From: JABHIE01 sp964584805
Lineage (GTDB): Bacteria; Planctomycetota; UBA1135
Length of the DNA: 64,000 nucleotides
Assembly: GCA_964584805.1 (NCBI GenBank)
Contig: CAZPAY010000009.1
Coordinates: 18,555-82,554, forward strand
Direction of reading: 5' to 3'
The notes under the pieces are model-generated. The model made no database searches. It had not been told where the DNA came from and was given only the letters and a program-made list of their open reading frames with translations. Within the stretch, counting starts at the first letter, position 1; each line of letters begins with the position of its first letter. Of this stretch, positions 44,438-53,100 are shown piece by piece. A program made the position numbers and the translations under genes.

Positions 44438-45463
44438 ATGGCTGACTTCTCTTCCAGATACGAGCGCCAAGAGCGGTTGCCCCAAATGGGCGCCGAGGGG
44501 CAAGATCGCTTGAAAACAGCGCATGTCATTGTGATAGGCCTGGGCGCGCTTGGCTCGGTTGAGGCCGATTTGCTTGCCCGCGCTGGCGTGGGTCGTCTCA
44601 CGCTAGTTGACCGCGATGTCGTTGAGGCGGGCAATCTACAGCGCCAAACGCTCTACACCGAGGCAGACGCGGCTGAATCACGCCCCAAAGCTGAGGCCGC
44701 GTTGGAGCGACTGCAGGCCGTCAACGGTCAAATTAAAATCATCGCGCACGCCGTAGATTTGACCGCTCGCAATTTGAGTGAGCTTTGCGCGGGCGCGGAT
44801 GTCGTCCTTGATGGCACCGATAATTTCCAAACGCGCTATTTACTTAATGACTGGGCTGTCTCTGAGCATGTGCCACTTGTTTACGCTGGCGTGGTCGGCA
44901 CCTACGGCATGTCGGGCGCGATTTTGCCTGGCCGTGCTTGTTTACGCTGCACTTGGCCTGAGCCACCTGAAGCGGCTCAAGCACCCACTTGCTCATCTGC
45001 AGGTGTGCTGGGGCCGGCGGTTTCGGTGATTGCTGGGCTTGCCGTGGCGGAAGTTGTCAAAATATTGCTCGGAGATTTTGATGCCATTGCTCCCGGATAT
45101 GTTTACGCCGACTTGTGGCGCAATCAATATCGCACCCTTAAAACAGCCACCGATCCCGATTGCCCCTGTTGCGGCGACCAGCAATATCCTTGGCTGCGCG
45201 GAGAGCGTGGGTCATTAGGTGCAAAAGCGGTCTGCGGTGGCAACGCTGTCCAAGTACCCGCAGGCACTTCTTCCATTGACCTTTCCATTCTTGCGAATAA
45301 AATGAGTAAAAGCGTTACGCACCTCCAGCTCGGCTCTTGCCACCTGCGTTTTTGGCACCGCAACTGTGAAGTTACGATTTTTGCCGATGGGCATGCGCTC
45401 ATCCGGCACACCGAAGATTTAGCTCTAGCCCGAGCAATTCTTTCGGAAACCACCGGCCTTTAA
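44438..45463 (+). CDS. ThiF/MoeB-family adenylyltransferase
   Basis: 341 residues from ATG 44438. The E1-like Rossmann core has VIGLGALGSVEADLLARAGV (ATP binding), DRDVVEAGNLQRQTLY and DGTDNFQTRYLLND. Structural zinc pairs are CLRC and CPCC. A C-terminal segment (AVCGGNAVQV, about 255-341) resembles that of ThiF-type proteins. These enzymes adenylate the C terminus of a ThiS or MoaD sulfur carrier. Placement before a Mo-hydroxylase locus favours a MoeB role, but no moaD or thiS is present. An upstream extension of the frame runs into tRNA-Leu and is rejected. Confidence 0.88.
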   Translation: MADFSSRYERQERLPQMGAEGQDRLKTAHVIVIGLGALGSVEADLLARAGVGRLTLVDRDVVEAGNLQRQTLYTEADAAESRPKAEAALERLQAVNGQIKIIAHAVDLTARNLSELCAGADVVLDGTDNFQTRYLLNDWAVSEHVPLVYAGVVGTYGMSGAILPGRACLRCTWPEPPEAAQAPTCSSAGVLGPAVSVIAGLAVAEVVKILLGDFDAIAPGYVYADLWRNQYRTLKTATDPDCPCCGDQQYPWLRGERGSLGAKAVCGGNAVQVPAGTSSIDLSILANKMSKSVTHLQLGSCHLRFWHRNCEVTIFADGHALIRHTEDLALARAILSETTGL

Positions 45464-45470
45464 CAAACAA

Positions 45471-47453
45471 ATGCGCGCCTTGCGCGTACTCCCAATCATG
45501 GTAACCTCCAGGCTCCTCCAGGCCAATACGACCTCGCAATGGCCCTCTCAGTGGGGCTTACGATGCGGTCTCGCCCTTGCTTCTCTCGAGATCGGCATCG
45601 CCATCACGAGTGTTTTTCCAAGTTTAAGCACATTGCCTCAAAGGGTTCTCTTTTTCCTAGGTCCCCTTTTCGTATATGCCCTCTTTGGTTTATTGCTTGA
45701 CTTTGGCATTGCCAAATTGCCTGTACCCCGAAAGGGTTCTCGGCTTCTGCCAATACTTGTTGTTTTGGTTTTTGCATACCGATCGGTATCAAAAACATGG
45801 ATTCTGCTTCAAACTCCGCTTCAGTTTGGCTTAGCCGCTTTAAGCCTTTTCTTTGCGATATTCCTACTGAAACGAGGCTGGCCGTCTCGACCGCATATCC
45901 AACTCCGTATTCAGCGTGTGGCCATAGGGGTCTGCCTCATTGGCTTCCTTTTCCTCGTCGCATTCTTGGCCACCGACCGCTCCATTGAACAGCGCACACC
46001 TCATGGGCAACTACTCGATTCACCCAATGTAGTGGTCATTACGCTTGATACTCTGAGAGCCGATGTTTTGCCTCTTTATGGAGGAAAAGGCCTCGAGACG
46101 CCGCACCTTGACCAGTTGGCGAGTCAGTCCATCGTCTTTGATGACATGTGCGCTGTTAGCCCCATCACCGGCCCCTCGCATGCAAGCATTTTGACAGGAG
46201 TGATGCCTCCGACTCACGCCCTGCGCTCTAATGGCCCATTCAGTCTCGATCCAGGCGTAGTGACGCTTGCTGAAACTCTTTCCCGGGCAGGCTATGCCAC
46301 CGGAGCCGTCATTTCGGCTTATCCAGTGCGAGGAGAAATTGGCTTTAACCGAGGTTTCGATGTCTTTGACGACCGGTTGCCGCAAGACAACTACCAGCGC
46401 CTGATGGCCCTTGGGCCAGCCTCTTTTCAGTGGTTGCGCCCTCTTGTTTTCTTGCGCAAATTGACCGGTCGGCCAGTCATTTCGGGCGACCTTCTCTTGG
46501 ACCGCACACAAGATTTCCTTAACCGCAAAAAGGGTTCTTTTTTCCTCTGGGCTCATTTCTTTGATGCCCATGACCCTCATGTCGCGCATGGTCAATGGAA
46601 AAAGCGGGCACATCAATTAGCGGATTCCGCGTGGCCCACAGCAGTCGGCAATGACTTCTCAAAAGAGTCGTTATTGCAGTACCGAGGCCAAGTAATGGAG
46701 GTCGATAACCAAGTCGGTCGTTTGCTGGCACAAATTAAAGTTGAGGATCCTGACCTCAGCAATACCGTCATCTTTTTGCTTTCTGATCACGGTCAGTGCT
46801 TTGGCGAGGGTGGTTTTGAAGTCACTCATAAGCCTAGCCTGCAAGAGGCTACCCAGCACATACCTGGCATGCTCTATACGCCTGCGGTAAAGACTGCACG
46901 GCGTACAAGTTTCCCAGTCAATCAAATTGATGTCATGCCAACTCTTTGCGCGCTCACAGGGTTAGCGATACCCGAAAATGTCCAAGGGGTTGATCTGACA
47001 CCAATTGCACACAATAAAGTACAAACAGTGCCCCGCGCCTTATTCCACGATGGCTTCTACATGGAGGCTTACCAAGCGAGTTTGCGAGGCAAAGACATAC
47101 AAGCCCGAATCAGAATTGCGCGCGCAGCTCAAACAAATAAGGACTCAGACCATATCTTTCTCGAGAAAAATCAAGAATGGCTTGGTGACAGTGACATGCG
47201 TAAGCAAGCGGTGCGCGGGCAAGATTGGAAATACATTCGTGTATTTAATGGCGAATCTTTCCTCTATGACTTGTCTATCGTCAATCCCGAGGGGCACCGC
47301 GAGACTCACAACTTAGTGACCGAACGCCCAGAAATCAGACAAAAGCAAATCCAAAAGCTTGATCGCCTGATTGAAAGCATGCCAACGGGGTTAATGAATA
47401 CGAACGACATGACTCCCATTGAGCAACAGCTCCTGGATGAATTGGGCTACTAG
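45471..47453 (+). CDS. Membrane-bound sulfatase-superfamily protein with Thr nucleophile
   Basis: 660 residues. Four to five N-terminal membrane segments (about 33-170), then an alkaline-phosphatase/sulfatase fold: VVVITLDTLRADVLPLYGG (metal), FLLSDHGQCFGEGGFEVTHK (metal). At the active site, where true sulfatases have C/S-x-P-S-R, it reads TGPSHASILTG, with T233 as likely nucleophile and His instead of Arg. Related Thr enzymes are phosphodiesterases or phosphotransferases, so a lipid-headgroup or glycan phosphotransferase is as likely as a sulfatase. It lies 7 nt after the ThiF/MoeB gene but has no visible link to the Mo locus. Confidence 0.8.
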   Translation: MRALRVLPIMVTSRLLQANTTSQWPSQWGLRCGLALASLEIGIAITSVFPSLSTLPQRVLFFLGPLFVYALFGLLLDFGIAKLPVPRKGSRLLPILVVLVFAYRSVSKTWILLQTPLQFGLAALSLFFAIFLLKRGWPSRPHIQLRIQRVAIGVCLIGFLFLVAFLATDRSIEQRTPHGQLLDSPNVVVITLDTLRADVLPLYGGKGLETPHLDQLASQSIVFDDMCAVSPITGPSHASILTGVMPPTHALRSNGPFSLDPGVVTLAETLSRAGYATGAVISAYPVRGEIGFNRGFDVFDDRLPQDNYQRLMALGPASFQWLRPLVFLRKLTGRPVISGDLLLDRTQDFLNRKKGSFFLWAHFFDAHDPHVAHGQWKKRAHQLADSAWPTAVGNDFSKESLLQYRGQVMEVDNQVGRLLAQIKVEDPDLSNTVIFLLSDHGQCFGEGGFEVTHKPSLQEATQHIPGMLYTPAVKTARRTSFPVNQIDVMPTLCALTGLAIPENVQGVDLTPIAHNKVQTVPRALFHDGFYMEAYQASLRGKDIQARIRIARAAQTNKDSDHIFLEKNQEWLGDSDMRKQAVRGQDWKYIRVFNGESFLYDLSIVNPEGHRETHNLVTERPEIRQKQIQKLDRLIESMPTGLMNTNDMTPIEQQLLDELGY

Positions 47454-47486
47454 GTTTGAAATAGCGGCACGGCTCCAAGGAGCACT

Positions 47487-47492
47487 TATCCT
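47487..47492 (+). promoter_or_regulatory. -10 element (TATCCT), 6 nt before the desulfurase-like gene ATG
   Basis: TATCCT then ATAGCC then ATG at 47499. It suggests a separate leaderless transcript for the desulfurase-like and MocA-like genes. Confidence 0.4.
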
Positions 47493-47498
47493 ATAGCC

Positions 47499-48638
47499 AT
47501 GGACACGCTCAACTGGAACCGTGCCGCCACCTGTGCCCATCCGGCTCCAGGTGTTGAGGCGGCAATGATTCAAGGTCTGCATGCACCCGATTCAGGGCGC
47601 GGCAGCAACAATGAATCGACAAGTGAGAGACTGCATGCCATCCGCCAATGTGCCGGGCGCTTGTTTGGCTTTGCCGCGACCGAGCGCATTGTTTTCACAT
47701 CGGGCGCAACTTATGGGCTGAATATCGCGATTCATGGTGGCATCAAAGCAGGTGAGCGCGTGCTGACGACGGCTTATGAGCACAATGCGGTTTTGCGACC
47801 GGTCGTGCGCGAGGGCGAAGACAACGATTGCTCGATTGAGATTTTGCCCTTTGATGATTTTGGCGTGCTTGATTTGGCGGCTTTGGCGGTCGAGCTCGAA
47901 AAGGGGGCCGATTGGTTGGTTATGGGCGTGGCGAGCAATTTGATGGGCACGATACAGCCGTTTGAGCAAGCCGTCGCGATGGCCAAGGCGGCCGGCACCC
48001 AAGTGATTTTGGATTTGGCGCAAGGCGGCGGTTACTTTCCGATTGACCTTGACACACTCGGCGTGAGTTATGCCTCCATCGCTGGACACAAGGGTTTGCA
48101 CGGCCCGCGCGGCGTGGGCTTATTGTTTGTCGCGCGTGATTGCGAGCCGACCGCGCTCGTGCAGGGCGGCACGGGCCTGGATGGTTTAAATTTGGGTATG
48201 TGCACCGAATGGCCGCAGCGGCTTGAGGTCGGCACTCCGAACTACCCCGGCATTTTTGGTTTGGGCGCAGCGCTCGACCACCTTGAGGCGCACCCCGTTG
48301 ACTTAGACGGCCCCCGCCGCCGCATGGCTCTCCTCGAAACTCTGCTTCGTGCAGATGCCGACTTCGAGGTCTTTCCAAGCGAGCCCGTTTCTTGGGGTAA
48401 ACGCCTGCCCATTTTGGCGGTGCAATCCAAAAGCGTGGCCTCTGCATTGATGGCCAGTTGGATTTCCCAAACTGGCCTTGAAGTACGCTCTGGCGATATG
48501 TGCGCTGCAAAAGCCACCCCGCAGTTAGGCGTGCCAGAAGGCGTCCTGCGGCTGTCTCCACCGCTCGATGCGACCGATGCTGACTTTGAGCGCGTGTATC
48601 AATTGCTTATTCAAGCGCGAGATAGTTTGAGTGACTAA
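47499..48638 (+). CDS. Class V aminotransferase / cysteine desulfurase-like protein
   Basis: 379 residues. PLP features are FTSGATYGLN, the DxxQ of VILDLAQGGG, and the Schiff-base lysine K198 in AGHKGLHGP. C335 in VRSGDMCAAKATPQLG sits where NifS-type desulfurases have the persulfide Cys. This branch of the family often neighbours molybdenum hydroxylases, where the sulfur could supply the terminal Mo=S ligand or the cofactor. It overlaps the MocA-like gene by 8 nt, and the hydroxylase subunits are convergent just beyond. Confidence 0.88.
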   Translation: MDTLNWNRAATCAHPAPGVEAAMIQGLHAPDSGRGSNNESTSERLHAIRQCAGRLFGFAATERIVFTSGATYGLNIAIHGGIKAGERVLTTAYEHNAVLRPVVREGEDNDCSIEILPFDDFGVLDLAALAVELEKGADWLVMGVASNLMGTIQPFEQAVAMAKAAGTQVILDLAQGGGYFPIDLDTLGVSYASIAGHKGLHGPRGVGLLFVARDCEPTALVQGGTGLDGLNLGMCTEWPQRLEVGTPNYPGIFGLGAALDHLEAHPVDLDGPRRRMALLETLLRADADFEVFPSEPVSWGKRLPILAVQSKSVASALMASWISQTGLEVRSGDMCAAKATPQLGVPEGVLRLSPPLDATDADFERVYQLLIQARDSLSD

Positions 48639-49257
48639 TCCAGTCAAACACCCACCCGTTCACGCGATTTTACTTGCGGCGGGCCAAGGCAAACGACTGG
48701 GCTACCCCAAGGCACTCTTGCGTTGGCAAGGCCACTGGATGCTTCCTCGATTGGTGCGAGCTTTGCGTGCAGGTGGTGCAAGTTCCGTAACGGTGGTTAC
48801 ACGAGCCGAATTGGAAAGTGAATTTTCCGCGCGCGAGCCACTTGGCGATTGCCATATTGTTTTCAACCCTGACCCTGAGCGCGGCCGCACCAGCAGCATT
48901 CAATGTGCCGCGGTCGATTTGCCGCCGAAAGAGAGTTTGCTTATTCACCCTTGCGACATTCCTTTGCTTTCCGCCGACGCAGTAACCACGCTTTTGCTGG
49001 CCTGGGCAAAGGAAGAGAATCGCGAGCAATTGTTTGCGCGACTGGTTACTCCAGCTGGCAAAGGCGGACATCCGCTCATCGTTGGTGCAAAACATGTCGA
49101 GGCACTGCTTGCACTCGACGCCGACGCACCTTTGCGCGACCTCATGCACGCGCACAATCATTGCCGGCTGGATGTCATCCGCCGCAGTGATCCGGGGCCG
49201 TTTCTCGATGTGAACACACCTGAGCAGCTGGCTTTTATGGAAAGTTTACTGAGCTAG
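48631..49257 (+). CDS. MocA/MobA-like molybdopterin nucleotidyltransferase
   Basis: 208 residues from a GTG. NTP-transferase signature AILLAAGQGKRLGYPKALL, then VFNPDPERGRTSSIQCA, IHPCDIPLLS and GKGGHPLIVG, the MocA/MobA-type pattern. MocA adds CMP to molybdopterin to give the MCD cofactor used by some xanthine-oxidase-family enzymes. It is coupled to the desulfurase-like gene and converges on the FAD subunit with a 12-nt overlap, consistent with maturation of that enzyme. Confidence 0.85.
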   Translation: MTNPVKHPPVHAILLAAGQGKRLGYPKALLRWQGHWMLPRLVRALRAGGASSVTVVTRAELESEFSAREPLGDCHIVFNPDPERGRTSSIQCAAVDLPPKESLLIHPCDIPLLSADAVTTLLLAWAKEENREQLFARLVTPAGKGGHPLIVGAKHVEALLALDADAPLRDLMHAHNHCRLDVIRRSDPGPFLDVNTPEQLAFMESLLS

Positions 49258-50241
49258 TGCGGCCACGATGGCGCGTTTGAGCAGCACGCCCGCCATGCGT
49301 TTGCGGTAAGTCGGCGACATCGAAGTATTTTTCATCGGGCGCACTTCCTTACGGATGGCATCACTTAGCGTTTCAAAGCGATGGGGCCACGATGGGTCAT
49401 TCGCGTCTGCGGGTGCACCTACGAGTTGCTCGGCGATGGATTCGTGCAAAAGTGGAACCGGCGCATAGGCTGTCGTCGCGACACGGGCCTCAGCAATCAA
49501 ATTGTTTTCGATCCGTAGTGAAACGGCGACACCGCCCTCAGGAAAGTCGATGGTTTCACGCAGGCGCAGTTTTTGGTATGCCGATTGCCAATCGCGCGAA
49601 GCAGACGGCAAGATGACGCGGGTCAAAATTTCGGTGACCGCCTTGTCGCGGAAACGGCGGATGCCATCTTCTCGGTAAACCTCACACATCGGCACGATGC
49701 GTGAGCCGTTATCGCCCACCCACTCAATGGATGCGCCCAAAACTAAAAGCATCGGCGCCATATCACCAGAATAAGCGGCCACGCAAATGTCACCTGGCTT
49801 GGGGACAACCCGACATGTGTCGGCTTCGGCTTTTAAGCATGAGCCATGCGCTTCGCGCCAATTCTCCGTTTGGTTAAAGTGCCAGCAACGCGTGTCTAAG
49901 AGGAGGTTACCGCCCAATGTCGCCGTGCGACGAATCAGCGGTGAGGCCACCATCTTGGCCGTTTCTACGAGCGCGGGGAATTGTTTCGCCAACTCGGCAT
50001 CTTGCGTAATGGCGTGCAAAGTGCGACCAGCGGCCAAACTTCCTGGGCCGCCATCTTGCAATTCAGCGATGTGCTTTAAGGAAAGCAAATGGGGTTGCAC
50101 ATTGAGGCCCCACTTGTAATTGCAAAGCAAGTCTGTGCCGCCGCCAAGCCAATCGAAACCATCCGCAGCACATTGTTGCGCCAGCGAAACCGCTTTTGCG
50201 AGATTCGATGGGCGGTGCAACTTTAAATCAGCGATACGCAT
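49246..50241 (-). CDS. FAD subunit of a molybdenum hydroxylase, with HcrB-like [4Fe-4S] cysteines
   Basis: 331 residues, CO-dehydrogenase flavoprotein family: GGGTDLL and ATLGGNLLLDTR are FAD-contact motifs. Directly after comes an insertion with C119, C135, C143 and C153 (spacing 16, 8, 10), within DTRCWHFNQ, HGSCLK, DTCRVV and GDICVA. As I recall, the beta subunit of 4-hydroxybenzoyl-CoA reductase binds an extra [4Fe-4S] by C122, C138, C146 and C155 (16, 8, 9). Ordinary xanthine or CO dehydrogenase FAD subunits lack this. The stop of the Mo subunit and this ATG share one base (TAATG). Confidence 0.9.
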   Translation of the reverse strand: MRIADLKLHRPSNLAKAVSLAQQCAADGFDWLGGGTDLLCNYKWGLNVQPHLLSLKHIAELQDGGPGSLAAGRTLHAITQDAELAKQFPALVETAKMVASPLIRRTATLGGNLLLDTRCWHFNQTENWREAHGSCLKAEADTCRVVPKPGDICVAAYSGDMAPMLLVLGASIEWVGDNGSRIVPMCEVYREDGIRRFRDKAVTEILTRVILPSASRDWQSAYQKLRLRETIDFPEGGVAVSLRIENNLIAEARVATTAYAPVPLLHESIAEQLVGAPADANDPSWPHRFETLSDAIRKEVRPMKNTSMSPTYRKRMAGVLLKRAIVAALAQ

Positions 50242-52568
50242 TAATTTGCCTCCTGGGCGGCAGCCTCTGCTTCGGCTTTTGCCTTGCGGTCGAGCGCGGC
50301 CAAAACCCGCTCAGGGGTCATCGGCACCTCATGGATGCGCACACCAACGGCGTCATAAATCGCATTGGCAATCGCGGGAATAATGGGAGCAAGAGAGCCT
50401 TCTCCACATTCTTTGGCACCGAGCGGCCCCTCGGGGTCATTGGATTCGACGACGATAATGTCCATTTCAGGAGTCTCAAGCGGTGACGGAATTTTGTAAT
50501 CCAGGAAGGAGCCGTTAATCAGTTGGCCACCAGAATATTTCATCTCTTCGGTCAAAGCTTGACCGATGCCCATATGCACCGAGCCCTCAAGTTGGCCCTC
50601 GACGGCAGTCAAGTTCAGGGCCTTGCCGCAATCATGCGCCGCCCAAACATTTTCAACACGGACGAAACCCGTCTCGGTGTCGACATCAACCTGAGCGACG
50701 AAAGCTTGATAGCTGTAACTTGGAGATAGGCCCGCGCCCGCACCCTTAAAGGTGCCACCCAATTTAGGCGCGTGGTAAACGCCTTTGGCGATTAACGCGC
50801 CATTGAATGCCAATGCCTCATCCAGTGCAGCCATGAAATCAATACGCACCGTAGCGTCATCGTCGTGGATGTAGGTCTCACCCTCGCCTTTGCGGAAACC
50901 CGCCGCAGGCAAGCCAGTCATGCGCCCGCAAGCGCGCTGTAATTTGCGAAAAATCGCCTCACCTGCGCGCAGGGCGGCATTGCCCGCCATGAAGGTCACG
51001 CGGCTGGAATACGAACCCAAGTCAATCGGTGCAGTATCGGTATCACGCGCTAAAACGCGGCAGCGGCCCATATCAATACCAATCGCTTCGGCAACGCATT
51101 GCGCCAAAACCGTATCGGAACCTTGCCCAATATCGGCGGCCATCGAGTGAATCGTGACACCACCGTCCATGTCAATTTTTAGGTGCACGGTCGACATCGG
51201 CGTGCGCGTACGATGAATCGGAAGCGCAGAGCCCGAGATAAAAAAGCCGCACCCCAGGCCAATGCCCTTGCCCGTAGGCAACTTACCGTGTTTGGAGTCC
51301 CAGTCAGAGGCACGGCGAGCCTTTTCGAGACACTCGGTAAAGCCATTGCTGGTAATACGGAATTGATTGAGAGTCGTCGTGTTTGACGGCAGAGCGTTTT
51401 GCATGCGAAAATCAAACGGGTCGAGCCCCAATTCAAGGGCGGCCTCATCAATCAAAGTCTCGAGCGCAAAACGCGCATTAACCGCACCATGCCCCCGCAT
51501 CGCACCGGACGCCGGTTTATTGGTGTAGAGGCGGCGACCGGCGTAACGGAATGCTTCCATGCGATAGGGACCTTGAGTCAGCACGCCGTTGTAATAAGTT
51601 GTGACCACGCCAAATGAGCCCCAAGCGCCCCCATCAATTTCAGCGTCGGCATCAATCGCACTCAGAGTGCCTTCTTTACTGACGGCGACAGACAATTTGA
51701 ATTCGGTAGGGTGCCGGCCGTGATTATTCAAAAAGACCTCATCGCGATCAAACATCAATCGCACGGGGCGGCCGCACTTACGCGCCAGCAAGGACGCCAC
51801 CATCTCATGTGGGAATGGGTCAGACTTGCCGCCAAAACCACCACCCACCAAAGGCTTATAAACACGGATGCGATGCATCGGCTCTTCGAGGACCTTCGCC
51901 AAAGCCATGTGCAAGTAATGCGGCACCTGCGTCGCCGAATAGAGGCTCAATCGCCCGTTGGGCTCGGGGACGGCCACGCAGCCAATCGGCTCTGTGAAAC
52001 CATGATTGACACCATGAAAAACAAACTCGGCTTTTTTGATGACTTCCGCATCGGAAAAAGCAGAGTCAACTTCGCCGAACTCTTGCTCGACGACTTTATG
52101 GATATTGGTGCCGCCCACGGTCACCTCATGGAGAGGTGTATCTGTTTTTTCTAGCGCTGCTTTGGGGCGCAAAACGGGCTTGAGCACTTTGTACTCGACT
52201 TTGACCAAGGAGGCCGCCTTGCGCGCGCTCACCTCGTCTTCGCAAACCACCGCCGCAATGACAGCACCAGAATAAAGTGCATAGGGCGCGGGCAGTGCAG
52301 TCTCATCTTGAGAAATGGGCAAGACGCCAAATTTACGCGCCGTGCCTGGCTCGCCTGGAGCCAAACTACAAACAAAGCCCGGCACTTTTTCGGCCTCTGA
52401 AAAATCGACCGAAAGGATTTCAGCAAACGGATGAATCGAGCGTACGCAACGCGCGTGAACCATACCCTGGAAATGAAAATCCTCGATGAATTGACCGCGA
52501 CCGGAAACCTTTTCGGCGGCATCGACAAGCGGTAAGCGCGAACCAACGGTGGAGGTACGCGGGCTCAT
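50241..52568 (-). CDS. Molybdopterin-binding large subunit of a molybdenum hydroxylase (HcrA/xanthine dehydrogenase-like)
   Basis: 775 residues. The N domain (RLPLVDAAEKVSGRGQFIED) and two Mo-cofactor domains are present: PLVGGGFGGKSDPFPHEMVA, SGAMRGHGAVNARFALE, and near the C terminus GAKECGEGS with the catalytic Glu at about E723. The GAKECGEG sequence is closer to 4-hydroxybenzoyl-CoA reductase than to the GAKAVGEP of xanthine dehydrogenases. A Lys/Glu/Ala tail ends the protein. It works with the 2Fe-2S subunit (4-nt overlap) and the FAD subunit. The substrate cannot be read from the sequence. Confidence 0.92.
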   Translation of the reverse strand: MSPRTSTVGSRLPLVDAAEKVSGRGQFIEDFHFQGMVHARCVRSIHPFAEILSVDFSEAEKVPGFVCSLAPGEPGTARKFGVLPISQDETALPAPYALYSGAVIAAVVCEDEVSARKAASLVKVEYKVLKPVLRPKAALEKTDTPLHEVTVGGTNIHKVVEQEFGEVDSAFSDAEVIKKAEFVFHGVNHGFTEPIGCVAVPEPNGRLSLYSATQVPHYLHMALAKVLEEPMHRIRVYKPLVGGGFGGKSDPFPHEMVASLLARKCGRPVRLMFDRDEVFLNNHGRHPTEFKLSVAVSKEGTLSAIDADAEIDGGAWGSFGVVTTYYNGVLTQGPYRMEAFRYAGRRLYTNKPASGAMRGHGAVNARFALETLIDEAALELGLDPFDFRMQNALPSNTTTLNQFRITSNGFTECLEKARRASDWDSKHGKLPTGKGIGLGCGFFISGSALPIHRTRTPMSTVHLKIDMDGGVTIHSMAADIGQGSDTVLAQCVAEAIGIDMGRCRVLARDTDTAPIDLGSYSSRVTFMAGNAALRAGEAIFRKLQRACGRMTGLPAAGFRKGEGETYIHDDDATVRIDFMAALDEALAFNGALIAKGVYHAPKLGGTFKGAGAGLSPSYSYQAFVAQVDVDTETGFVRVENVWAAHDCGKALNLTAVEGQLEGSVHMGIGQALTEEMKYSGGQLINGSFLDYKIPSPLETPEMDIIVVESNDPEGPLGAKECGEGSLAPIIPAIANAIYDAVGVRIHEVPMTPERVLAALDRKAKAEAEAAAQEAN

Positions 52569-53083
52569 GATTGCCCCCCCACGGCTGAGGCATAACCACG
52601 GAAAGCTCGGTGCTCTTCAGCGCATCTCTCGACCGCATCAAGAATTTTTGCAAAACCCGTGCAACGGCAGAGATTGCCTGAAAGTTCTTGCCGCAATTCA
52701 TCCCGCGTGGGCTGAGGGTTGTCGCGCAAAATCACATCAGCCGTAAGCAAAAAACCAGGCGAGCAAAAGCCACATTGCGAAGCACCTGCATCCGCAAAAG
52801 TTTCTTGCAGAGGTGCGAAGCGATCGCCATCGGGCAGACCTTCAAGCGACAGGATTTCTTGACCCTCGACCTCAGCTGCCAAAGTCAAGCACGACAAGAC
52901 GGGCTCGCCCTCAAGCTGCACCACGCAACAACCGCAAGTGCCTAAATCGCACCCTCGCTTGGTCGCGGTCAAGCCTAACTGCTCGCGCAAAACATCAAGC
53001 AGAGTATCGGCATCGCGTACTAGCACGGTATGCGTGTGGCCATTAACCGTAAGGCGTAGGGTGGTGGAGGTGTTTTCAGACAT
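52565..53083 (-). CDS. [2Fe-2S] subunit of the molybdenum hydroxylase
   Basis: 172 residues from ATG 53083. The plant-type 2Fe-2S site is GCDLGTCGCC plus SCLTL. The second cluster domain has QCGFCSPG and LCRCTGF. It passes electrons between the Mo site and FAD. A TTG at 53092 also stands 5 nt after a TAAAAT (53103-53098), so the mRNA probably starts right here. It is first of the three-gene operon (small, large, FAD). Confidence 0.95.
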   Translation of the reverse strand: MSENTSTTLRLTVNGHTHTVLVRDADTLLDVLREQLGLTATKRGCDLGTCGCCVVQLEGEPVLSCLTLAAEVEGQEILSLEGLPDGDRFAPLQETFADAGASQCGFCSPGFLLTADVILRDNPQPTRDELRQELSGNLCRCTGFAKILDAVERCAEEHRAFRGYASAVGGQS

Positions 53084-53100
53084 GGGTCGCAAGACCCATT

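Noticed and set aside
47920..48561. 213-codon minus-strand open frame
   Set aside because: Shadow of the desulfurase-like gene, rich in Arg and Pro with no motif.
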